From Bacteroidales bacterium KA00344 (GTDB lineage Bacteria; Bacteroidota; Bacteroidia; Bacteroidales; Bacteroidaceae), in the NCBI GenBank assembly GCA_001552765.1, contig KQ959462.1:35179-99178 (forward strand): a DNA stretch of 64,000 bases, in the 5' to 3' direction. Positions within the stretch are counted from its first letter, which is position 1. Each line of letters begins with the position of its first letter. This document shows, piece after piece, positions 18,029-27,800 of this stretch. Under the pieces are notes generated by a model that was given only the letters and a program-made list of their open reading frames with translations, did no database searches and was not told the origin of the DNA. A program made the translations under genes and the position numbers.

Positions 18029-19144
18029 ATGGAAATTATCGTATCTTACATTGAGAGTTTAATTAAGATGTGCGGCCTTTCCGGCAATGCCATCACCTGG
18101 GTGCGTCACACCGTGATGATAGTCCTTGTGTTGGTTTTGGCATGGTTAGCCTACCAGCTCTGCCGTCGTATCTTCATTCCCATTGTAGAAAAAATCACGC
18201 ACCGCACTGCTGCCAAATGGGATAACATCCTTCTTTGCCGCCCCGTTCTCCTGGCAGCGTGCAGCATCGTTCCGGCCCTCGTAGTATGGAAGCTGCTACC
18301 CATCGTTTTTTATGAACACCCCGTTGTTCAGGAAGTCTTCAACCGACTGACGGCCATCTACGCGACCATTGCTACGGTTAATCTGATAGTTGTCATCATC
18401 AACAGCCTGAAGCGGGCGCAAAGCGGCAACGGCACGAACATGCGCCAATACATCGTGTCGTTCTGTGGATTGTTGCAGGTTGTCGTGGTCTTCATTGCTG
18501 TTATTATAGTCATCTCTATCATCATCAATCGCAGCCCGCTCACCCTGCTGGCAGGACTTGGCGCAACATCCGCCATCCTGATGTTGGTCTTCAAAGACAC
18601 CATCGAAGGATTGGTGGCCGGCATACGCCTCACCTCTGCCAATATGCTCCATGTGGGTGAGTGGATAACGGTGCCTTCGACAAATGCCGATGGTACGGTC
18701 ATAGAGATGAATCTTACCACTGTCAAGGTGCAGAATTTCGACAACACCATCGTCACCGTATCGCCCACCACACTGGTCAATGGTTCCTTCCAAAACTGGA
18801 AAGGCATGCAAGCTGCCGGCGGACGACGCGTCACCCGCATTATTCTGTTTGACATCCGCAGCATCAGCTTCGTAGACGAAAGTCGCAAAGAAACCAATAT
18901 AGCGCGCTATCGCCGGGCTATAGAAGACTATTTGCAAAACAATCCCGAAGTGAATAATCAGATGACTTGCATGGTGCGCCAGAAAGAAGCTACGCCAACC
19001 GGACTTCCGATAGAGCTGTATTTCTTCCTGAAAGACAAGGTGTGGGTGAACTACGAACACAATTTGGCCGACATCATGGAGTATGCCTATGCCATAGCCG
19101 GAGAATACGGTCTGAAAGTTTACCAGAACTTCCCGAAACAATAA
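18029..19144 (+). CDS. Mechanosensitive ion channel, MscS family (YbdG/MscM-like)
   Basis: This inner-membrane channel protein protects against osmotic downshock. I chose the ATG at 18029 (371 residues) because the frame upstream overlaps dacB and is not conserved. Several transmembrane helices occupy the first half, including ILMLVFKDTIEGLVAGI, the pore helix region. The following beta-domain reads NMLHVGEWITV..ADGTVIEMNLTTVKVQNFDNTIV and SFQNWKGMQAAGGRRVTR, wording specific to the YbdG branch rather than the small MscS. The C-terminal domain is complete. A strong hairpin follows the stop codon. It shares the dacB direction with a 28-bp gap. Confidence 0.92.
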   Translation: MEIIVSYIESLIKMCGLSGNAITWVRHTVMIVLVLVLAWLAYQLCRRIFIPIVEKITHRTAAKWDNILLCRPVLLAACSIVPALVVWKLLPIVFYEHPVVQEVFNRLTAIYATIATVNLIVVIINSLKRAQSGNGTNMRQYIVSFCGLLQVVVVFIAVIIVISIIINRSPLTLLAGLGATSAILMLVFKDTIEGLVAGIRLTSANMLHVGEWITVPSTNADGTVIEMNLTTVKVQNFDNTIVTVSPTTLVNGSFQNWKGMQAAGGRRVTRIILFDIRSISFVDESRKETNIARYRRAIEDYLQNNPEVNNQMTCMVRQKEATPTGLPIELYFFLKDKVWVNYEHNLADIMEYAYAIAGEYGLKVYQNFPKQ

Positions 19145-19240
19145 GGCTCCGTAAAGGCTGAGGCCTACATTCGGAAAATGAACAGAGTCCCCCGCTCCGC
19201 ACATAGTGCAAGGCACAAAGACGGTCGGGGGAACATACGA

Positions 19241-19287
19241 AAACGATTGAGCCGCGTGATGATGTACATCGCGCGGCTCAATCGTTT
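19241..19287. terminator. Bidirectional terminator after the channel gene
   Basis: A 16-bp perfect inverted repeat (19241-19256 with 19272-19287) lies between the convergent channel and FMN-binding genes. Confidence 0.8.
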
Positions 19288-19329
19288 GGGTGCATTATAC
19301 GGTTTACAATATCCCTATCTTGCAGCAGA

Positions 19330-19725
19330 CTACTTGTGTGCCTTGTAATATTTCAGACCCGTTTGTACGTTCTTCACTAATGCGTTGCTTGAAAGCGTGG
19401 CACCACTCACAGCATCCACATTCATCTTCTCGGCCTTGGTGACCGTTTTTCCGGCAAAATTATTGAGTACAGCCTTTGCCTTAGCAAAGTATTTTGGAGT
19501 TTCCTGTGTTTTCAGAGCTTCTACCTTGACAACACGATTCTTCTCGATGTATATCTTTACCGGCGTCGTGCTCTTGTAGCCTCTTATGTTTTTAGTCAGC
19601 GTAGTGGTATTGACAACAGTTGTCGCGCCATTTTTCGTTATAACTCCATCGGCAGGCATAGCACTGATGAAAAATATCACCGCCAAGGCTGCAACAGATG
19701 ATTTGATCATCATTTTCTTGTTCAT
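19330..19725 (-). CDS. Exported FMN-binding domain protein, predicted flavinylated
   Basis: This 131-residue protein has an N-terminal signal or anchor (about residues 6-23) followed by a single FMN-binding domain of the RnfG/NqrC type. The covalent attachment motif reads DAVSGATLS (residues 104-112), which fits D-x2-S-G-A-T-x-[ST], the signal used by ApbE to attach FMN; the acceptor would be Ser112 rather than the more common Thr. It would be a small periplasmic or surface electron carrier. No Rnf, Nqr or ApbE gene is adjacent. A near-consensus box TATCTTTA (19776-19769, minus strand) is the best promoter candidate. Confidence 0.88.
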   Translation of the reverse strand: MNKKMMIKSSVAALAVIFFISAMPADGVITKNGATTVVNTTTLTKNIRGYKSTTPVKIYIEKNRVVKVEALKTQETPKYFAKAKAVLNNFAGKTVTKAEKMNVDAVSGATLSSNALVKNVQTGLKYYKAHK

Positions 19726-19911
19726 ATCCTTACTATTTTAATTGAGACTTATCATTATATGAGATGTATAAAGATAGCCGAAAGTTTAGTTATTGGCAGA
19801 GTCAAATTGTTTTTAACATTTAAACTTCTGCTTTTAACGTTTAAGACCTTGTGGAACATACCACCAAAGTTAGCCCACGCCCTTTCCTGTAGAAGGGGAA
19901 ACCGGAACAAC

Positions 19912-20811
19912 CTACACCAGTGTGGCCACAATTTCCTCACGGCTGCCGGGCAGCATATCTATCACCGGAATTTCGGGCATCGTATAACATCCGGGCTGCA
20001 GACGCATGGCAGCACGGGCAACATTGACCAACACCTGTGCGGTGAGGGCGGGATTGTTGATGCTCATGTTGAATTCCAAGCGTTGATTGGGTGTTGTGCC
20101 ACTAACGCCCTTGCGCACGAGATTCACCCCATGCCCCATATCCTGAACATCTTTTACCGATGTCACGGCAAACACATGGGTCTCGTCGTGGGCAAAATAG
20201 GGATCGGCCTTAATTTCTGCTGTCACCTCTTCCAACTTGGCACCGTCTTCCAACTCCACGTAAACCATGCGGCGATGAATGCCCTCGCCCAACGGTATCG
20301 TCACGGAAAGCGCGTCTTTCACACCTTTCTTGCTCCGTGCGCACACACTGTGCCCCATCGACATACCCGGTCCGAAATTGGTGTACGTCAATCCTTTGGG
20401 GGCAAGGCTTTGCATCAGCACACGCACAATGGAGTCCGATCCGGGATCCCATCCGGCCGAAATCACGCTCACTCGTCCGGCCTGCTTGCAGTTTGCCATC
20501 TGTTTTGTGCGATAATCTAAAATAGAACTGTGGATATCGAAGCTGTCCACTGTGTTGATTCCCATGCCTACCAGCTTGGCCGCATACTCCGGACACATTC
20601 GCGTGGGCAGGGCAAGCAACGCTACGTCTATATCTTGCAGCTTCGTGATATCGTCCACCACTTTGTAAGGGGTCAGCTCCAAGGGCTTATCCTTGTCGCC
20701 CTGACGGCGAACGATGCCCACAATCTCAAAATCGGGTGCGGCCGCCAAAGCCTCTACAGCATAACGACCTATATTTCCATAGCCAACGACGGCTGTTCTG
20801 ATTTTTTTCAT
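19912..20811 (-). CDS. ddh: meso-Diaminopimelate dehydrogenase
   Basis: This NADPH enzyme makes meso-2,6-diaminopimelate from tetrahydrodipicolinate in one step and so supplies peptidoglycan and lysine. I chose the ATG at 20811 (299 residues, MKKIRTAVVGYGNIGRYAVEAL) because an upstream start at 20853 would lie inside the -7 box. The Rossmann motif is GYGNIG. Other family segments are VDSFDIH, SAGWDPGSDSIVR and FGPGMSMGHS, and the C-terminal domain carries EFNMSINNPALTAQVLVNVARAA. It is monocistronic and divergent from ruvA. Confidence 0.95.
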   Translation of the reverse strand: MKKIRTAVVGYGNIGRYAVEALAAAPDFEIVGIVRRQGDKDKPLELTPYKVVDDITKLQDIDVALLALPTRMCPEYAAKLVGMGINTVDSFDIHSSILDYRTKQMANCKQAGRVSVISAGWDPGSDSIVRVLMQSLAPKGLTYTNFGPGMSMGHSVCARSKKGVKDALSVTIPLGEGIHRRMVYVELEDGAKLEEVTAEIKADPYFAHDETHVFAVTSVKDVQDMGHGVNLVRKGVSGTTPNQRLEFNMSINNPALTAQVLVNVARAAMRLQPGCYTMPEIPVIDMLPGSREEIVATLV

Positions 20812-20850
20812 TTCTTCTGTGATTTTGTTATTTATATTTACTTCTGGTTG

Positions 20851-20858
20851 CAAAAGTA
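20851..20858 (-). promoter_or_regulatory. Promoter -7 box of ddh
   Basis: The minus strand reads TACTTTTG, 40 bp upstream of the ATG at 20811. It fixes the start choice because the longer frame would begin within it. Confidence 0.65.
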
Positions 20859-21062
20859 CACCATTCTCACGAAAAAATACATTATCTGACGTTTAAAATA
20901 TAAAAAAAGTTTAGATGTGGCAACACGAAAGCTTTTCAAAGGAATAAAAAACAAAATGGAACACCAAGCAAGGGCATACCCCTCCTTTTTCAGTTTCTAT
21001 ACAATATGAGTATAAAACACACGTTATTACATTGTACTGTATATATACAAAGTTTAAACCAC

Positions 21063-21683
21063 ATGATAGAATATATTAAGGGTGAGCTTGTGGAGCTTTC
21101 ACCCGCCTTGGCTGTTATAGAAGCCCATGGAGTTGGCTACGCACTTAGCATCTCGCTCAACACTTATGATGGTATTCAAGGCAAAAAGGAGGCTAAACTG
21201 TTTGTTCACGAGGCCATTCAGGCGGGAGGACGCGATGACAGCTATACGCTCTACGGCTTCGCCACCAAGCAGGAACGCGAGCTTTACCGGATGCTGATCA
21301 GCGTATCGGGCGTTGGGGCCAACACGGCACGCACCATGTTGTCATCGTTGTCGCCCAACGAACTTTGCACCGCCATTGCCAACGGCGACGAGAAACTCAT
21401 CAAGAGCGTCAAGGGAATCGGCTTGAAAACCGCCCAGCGCGTCATCGTAGATCTGCGTGATAAAATCGTCAATTCGGGCATTGCCGACGAATTCCACGTT
21501 GGCACGCCATCCACTAAAACATCGGGCATCAACACCGCCGTGAGGGATGAAGCCGTATCAGCCATGACCATGTTGGGATTTTCTCCTGCTCCTGCGGCCA
21601 AAGTGGTAGCCGCCATCCTCACCGAACAGCCGGATATGGCAGTAGAAATGGTGGTGAAGGAAGCTTTGAAGCGAATCAAATAA
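21063..21683 (+). CDS. ruvA: Holliday junction branch migration protein RuvA
   Basis: RuvA binds four-way DNA junctions and recruits the RuvB motor. The ATG at 21063 gives 206 residues and the standard start MIEYIKGELVEL; an in-frame ATG at 21006 would add 19 residues not seen in the family. Domain I is the OB fold, domain II contains the two helix-hairpin-helix motifs (SVSGVGANTARTML and SVKGIGLKTAQRVI), and domain III (ALKRIK end) is the RuvB-binding three-helix bundle. It lies 133 bp upstream of sprA on the same strand, an adjacency known in Bacteroidota. Confidence 0.96.
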   Translation: MIEYIKGELVELSPALAVIEAHGVGYALSISLNTYDGIQGKKEAKLFVHEAIQAGGRDDSYTLYGFATKQERELYRMLISVSGVGANTARTMLSSLSPNELCTAIANGDEKLIKSVKGIGLKTAQRVIVDLRDKIVNSGIADEFHVGTPSTKTSGINTAVRDEAVSAMTMLGFSPAPAAKVVAAILTEQPDMAVEMVVKEALKRIK

Positions 21684-21760
21684 AAAGATATGGAGTACGG
21701 TTGTTCATGTTCAACAACACCCCTACTCCTCGTGCATACCTATTTGTAACGAGCTGATGA

Positions 21761-21787
21761 AGCCTGAGGCAGTTCCTGCTTTAGGCT
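21761..21787 (+). terminator. Possible hairpin between ruvA and sprA
   Basis: 12 nt at 21761-21772 can pair with 21776-21787 (allowing G-T pairs) around a 3-nt loop. It could terminate ruvA or be part of the sprA leader. No T-run follows. Confidence 0.3.
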
Positions 21788-21816
21788 AAGTTGGGCTGCA
21801 AGCAAGTCTTATAAAA

Positions 21817-24800
21817 ATGAAGATAAGGAAACATTACATCATCATATTGCTGATGCTGGGCATGACAATGGTCAGTTCCGCGGTCGTGCTTCCTTTCTTC
21901 CAAGTAGACCCTACGCAACAAAATCGTAAGACTGCAAACGCCGCCAAGCCTCCATCTCAACCCATTTTGGAAAATGGGGATGAAACTCCCGATTCGCTAA
22001 TCAATCCCCGATGGAAGATTCAGCGTACCACCCCCATCACCTACGACGACCTCGAACAAAATGCAATGGACCTGAAACGTCCTGAGGGTTTGATGTATGA
22101 GGTGGTCTACAACGACACCATCGACCGCTATATTATAGGTACAAAGATTGGCTCCACCTATCTTGCGGCCCCCATTATGATGACCCCTGAGGAGTATATG
22201 AAATGGAGCGAGAAGCACGGGAGAGACGCATACTACCGCAGCAAGAACGACGAAATATACAAAACACAGGGCAAAGAGAAGTTCAGCTTCACCGATATGC
22301 ACTTTGATCTCGGCCCGGCCGAAAAGATTTTCGGTCCCGGAGGCGTGCGCATCAAGACACAGGGAACGGCCGAACTAAAATTCGGGGCGACCTTCAAGAA
22401 TATCGACAACCCCTCGATCCCCATCCGAAACCGCAAGGTAACCACGATGGATTTCGACGAAAAGATTAACCTTAACGTCAATGGTAAAGTAGGCGACAAG
22501 GTGAACATGAATCTCAACTACAACACCGACGCTACCTTCGACTTCGATACGCAGAACATGAAGTTGAAATATGACGGTAAAGAAGATGAGATTATTAAGC
22601 TGGTAGAAGGTGGAAATGTGTCGTTCCCCTCCAATTCGTCATTAATTCAAGGTGCCAGTAGTTTGTTCGGATTGCGCACCGATTTGCAGTTTGGCAAACT
22701 GAAACTGCAGCTTGTGGCCTCACAGAAAAAAAGCTCCTCGAAAAGCGTTTCCAGTCAAGGCGGAAAACAACTCACCCCCTTTGAAATCAGCGCGGCTGAC
22801 TATGAGGAAAACCGCCACTTCTTCCTGTCTCAATACTTCCGCAACCATTACGACGACGGCATGAAGACCTTGCCCAACCTGACCACCGGGGTGAGCATCA
22901 ATCGCGTGGAGATTTGGGTCACCAACAAGAACGGAACGACTACCAACACACGCAATATCGTGGCACTGACCGACCTCGCCGAAAGCAGCAACATCAGCAA
23001 CTCGATGTGGACACCAAGCAGAACGAACGTGCCATCGAACACGGCCAACACCGAATACAGCACCATTGTAAACCAGTATGCCGATGCACGCTCTATAGAC
23101 CAAGCGTCTACCGTGCTCGACGGTGCGGGGTTGGTTGGAGGTGTCGATTACGAAAAACTGCAGAGCGCAAGACTTCTCAACTCCTCCGAATACACCATAA
23201 ACTCGGCTCTGGGTTATGTATCGTTGCGCAGTTCGCTGCAAACAGATCAGGTGTTGGCAGTAGCTTATGAATACACATACGGCGGGCAGACCTATCAGGT
23301 TGGTGAGTTTGCCAGCGACATTACCGATGTAAACCAGGCGCTTTTCGTCAAATCGCTGAAAAACACAAGCAATAATCCCATGCAGGGTAACTGGGATTTG
23401 ATGATGAAAAACGTGTATTACCTAGCGTCATCCGTCGAGAAAGACAAGTTCCGCTTAGACGTAAAGTTCCAAAGCGACACCGCTGGGGTGTATCTTTCAT
23501 ACATTCCTGAGCAACAGGTGAAGAACCAGACGCTTATCAAAGTGCTTGGTGCCGACCGACTGGACAATAATAACAAGGCTCATCCCAACGGCTATTTCGA
23601 CTTCGTGGAAGGTTACACCGTGAGCAACGGACGTGTATTTTTCCCCTCGGCAGAGCCTTTTGGTCGGTATCTCTACAATTATCTGACAAGCAAAGGAGTG
23701 AGTGCTGACAAGGCTCAGAAATACGCTTTTACCGAGCTATACGACTCCACCAAGACCATTGCCAAGCAAATTGCTGAGAAAGACAAGTATCTGTTGCAAG
23801 GTCAATATCGCGGAACATCAGCTAATGTCATCTCGCTTGGAACCTACAATGTACCGCAAGGGTCAGTGGTAGTCACTGCCGGCGGCGTGACACTGACCGA
23901 AGGCGCTGACTACTCGGTGGATTATAGTGCCGGCGAAGTCACTATTTTGAATCAGAGCATCATCGATGCCGGTACCTCCGTCAATGTGTCTTTGGAGAGC
24001 CAATCCGAGTATTCGCAAGAACGAAAGACCATGTTCGGCATGAACTGGGAATACGATTTCTCGAAGAATTTCCAAATGTCGGGTACTCTCCAACACCTTT
24101 CCGAACAGGCCCTTACCACCAAAGTGTCCATGGGTATGGAGCCACTGAACAACACAATATGGGGTCTCAATATCAATTGGAAGAAAGAAAGCCAATGGCT
24201 CACTAACATGCTCGACAAACTTCCTTTCCTCCATCTCACCCAACCCTCACAAATTTCGTTCACCGGAGAGTTTGCCCAGCTTCTCGCAGGACAAAGTCGT
24301 GGTGTGCAAGACAACGCCTCCTATCTTGATGATTTCGAAGGAACCACCGACAAAATGGACGTTTCTACACCTACCAACTGGATTCTTTCCAGTGTGCCTT
24401 CGATGTTTCCAGAGAGCCGGGACCGCACAGGACTAACCAGCGGCTTTAACCGTTCGCAGATGGCTTGGTACACCATAGACCCTCTTTTCACCCGACGCAG
24501 CAGCAGCCTGACACCCTCTCACATCAAGAGCGACCTTGATCAACTGAGCGACCCCTACGTGCGCGAGATATACGTACGTGACCTTTACCCACAGCGCGAC
24601 CAGAGCAGCTACAGCGGCGCCACCTCCACACTGCCCATTCTCAACCTGGCCTACTATCCCAACGAGCGTGGCCCCTACAACTTTAACCCCGATCTTTCTC
24701 CCAACGGCATGCTCAACAATCCTCGCCAACATTGGGGAGGCATGATGCGCAAACTCGATACCAACGACTTTGAGGCCGCCAACATCGAATATATCGAGTT

Positions 24801-27800
24801 TTGGATGCTCGACCCCTTTATCAAAAGCAGCACTCAGCCCAATGCTTCGGAATACGGAGGAGACTTCTATATCAACCTCGGCGAAGTATCGGAAGACATT
24901 CTTCACGACGGCAAGAAGTTCTATGAGAGCGGTATGCCCGTAGACGGATCTACCAATTTCAGCTACACGCAATGGGGAAAAATTCCCGTACAAAGCACGG
25001 TTACCTACGCCTTTGCCACGACAAACGGAAGCCGAAAACTGCAAGACGTGGGTTACAACGGCCTGAACGACGGAGAGGAACAGCAGTTTGAAACCTACCA
25101 AGATTTTCTCAAACAGATACAAGGCAAAGTCAATGCAGCCGTGTGGGACTCCATTTGGGCTGACCCGGCAAACGACAATTACCACTATTTCCGTGGCTCC
25201 GACCTCGACCGCATGGAAGCCTCCATCCTTCGACGATACAAGTATATCAACAATCCACAAGGCAACTCGCCCGACAACGACAGCCGAACGGAGGGCTACG
25301 ACACGTCGTATAAATCCACGCCCGATGCCGAAGACATCAACCAAGACTTTACACTCAACGAATACGAAAAATACTATCAATATCACGTTTCGGTGCGCCC
25401 GGAAGACCTTGTTGTGGGCAAGAACTTCATTGTAGACAAGCGCGAGACCAACCGCACGGCCCGAAACGGAAAGTCGCCCAAACTCACGTGGTATCTGTTC
25501 CGTATTCCCGTCAAAGAGTTTGAAAGTCGCAACGGCTCCATTTCCGACTTCAGCAGCATCCGTTTCATGCGAATGTTCCTCACAAACTTCGAGCATCCCG
25601 TTGTGATGCGATTTGCAAGTCTGGACCTCGTGCGTGGCACATGGCGTGTATATGAGCAGAATCTCGACAACTCTGCATCGACCGGCTCCATGACTACCGC
25701 GTCGGTGAGCATCGAGGAAAACAACGAAAAAACGCCCGTGAACTACATTTTACCACCGGGCATCAGCCGTGAACAAGACCCCACCCAGCCTCAACTCGTG
25801 CAGGCCAACGAGCAGGCACTCGACATCAATGTCAAAAACCTGTCGAGCGGAGAGTCGAAGGCTGTATATAAGAACACCACACACGACCTTCGTCAGTACA
25901 AACGGCTCCAAATGTTTGTCCACGCCAACGCCGACGAACAGAATATAACAAACCTGCAGGATGGCCAGCTGGCTGTGTTCATACGTCTCGGCTCCGACTA
26001 CAAAAGCAACTATTACGAATACGAAATTCCCCTGAAACTTACTCCTCCGGGCCGCTACGACCGTATGTCGCGTGCCGACTGCATTGCCGTTTGGCCGGAA
26101 GAAAACATGCTCGACGTGCCCCTTTCGATATTCACCGCCTTAAAAAAGGAGCGCAACCAACAGAAAGGCCTTGGGCTGGCCTCCTACAATCGCCCCTACG
26201 AGGCCTACGACAGCGAACGTCCTCAAAACAAGATTACCGTGATGGGCAATCCGACTTTAGGCGAGGTGAAGACCATGATTATCGGTGTCAGAAACCTTTC
26301 GGCCGACACCAAAAGCGGTGAGGTGTGGGTCAATGAACTGCGACTGAAAGAGTTTAACAATTCCGGAGGGTGGGCCGCCAACGGCAACCTGAACGTACAG
26401 ATGTCCGATCTCGGCACCATGAACGTGCAGGGACGGTATATCTCTCAAGGCTTTGGCGGACTGGAAGAAGGGGTGAACAGCCGTTCGAAAGACGACCGGA
26501 GCAACTTCTCTTTCATGACAAACGTTGAACTGGGGAAGTTCTTCCCCGACAAGACTAAAGTCTCAGCCCCATTGTATTACAGCGTAACCAAACAGGTGAC
26601 ATCCCCAAAATACAACCCCCTCGACACCGATATGGAGTTGAAAGACGCCTTGGACGGTGCGCCAACACGCGCCGAGCGAGATTCCATTGAGCGCATTGCC
26701 GTGACGAAAACCATCAACACCAACTTCTCTCTATCCAACGTGAAAGTGGGTATCCAAACCAAACGTCACCCCATGCCCTACGATCCGGCCAACTTCTCCT
26801 TCTTCTACAGCCACAGTCACACCCATAGCCAAGGCGAAACAACCGTCTACGAAAACGAAGACAACTGGCGGGGCGGCATGAACTACAGCTGGACTCCGGT
26901 GTACAGAGCATGGGAGCCGTTCAAGAAAGTCAAGGGAAAGAGCAAGTGGCTCGACTTTCCCAAGCGTATAGGTTTGAACTGGTTGCCACAAAACGTAAAC
27001 TTCAACACGGAGATTACACGTTCCTACTACGAACTGCAAGAGCGCGACATGGAAGCCATGGAGAACGCCAACCTACCTTTGGTATTCGCCCAACAGTTCT
27101 TGTGGAATCGGGAATTCCAACTGCGTTGGGACTTCACGAAAAACCTTCACATGAATTTTCAGAGTGCCACTCATGCGGAAATTGAAGAGCCTTATACTCC
27201 CGTCAATAAAGATCTTTACCCCACCCAATACGAGGCATGGAAAGACTCGGTACGGAGAAGCATCCGACAGTTTGGAACGCCCCTCGATTATCAACAAAAC
27301 TTTACGCTTTCATACCAACTTCCACTCAACCTGATCCCCATCTTCGACTGGATGAACAGCGACGCGACCTACAATGCCACCTATCATTGGCTCAGAGGTA
27401 CCGACCTCGAAGACGGCACTTCTCTGGGCAACACCATACAAAACAACCGACAGCTCAACATCAACGGCTCGTTCGATTTTGTGCGTCTCTACAATCACAG
27501 TCCGTTCCTGAAAAAGGCCAACGAGCGTTTCGACAAGACACCAAGTCGCACGGAAATCAACAAGAAAAAGCAGGACAGGGAAAAATCCAGAGCTGAGAAG
27601 AAGAAACAGCAAGAGGCCGAAGCCAAAGCGCGCAAGCAGGCTATTGCCGATGGCAAAGACCCGGACGAGGCCGTTAAACAACTACGCGAAAACTACAGAA
27701 AGACTGCGGAGAAGCAAACTTCCCTCCCCAAGAACAAGCGCTCGTTTGAACAAGAGATAACGCTGAAGCCCGACACTACCATCGAAGTGAGTCACGGCAA

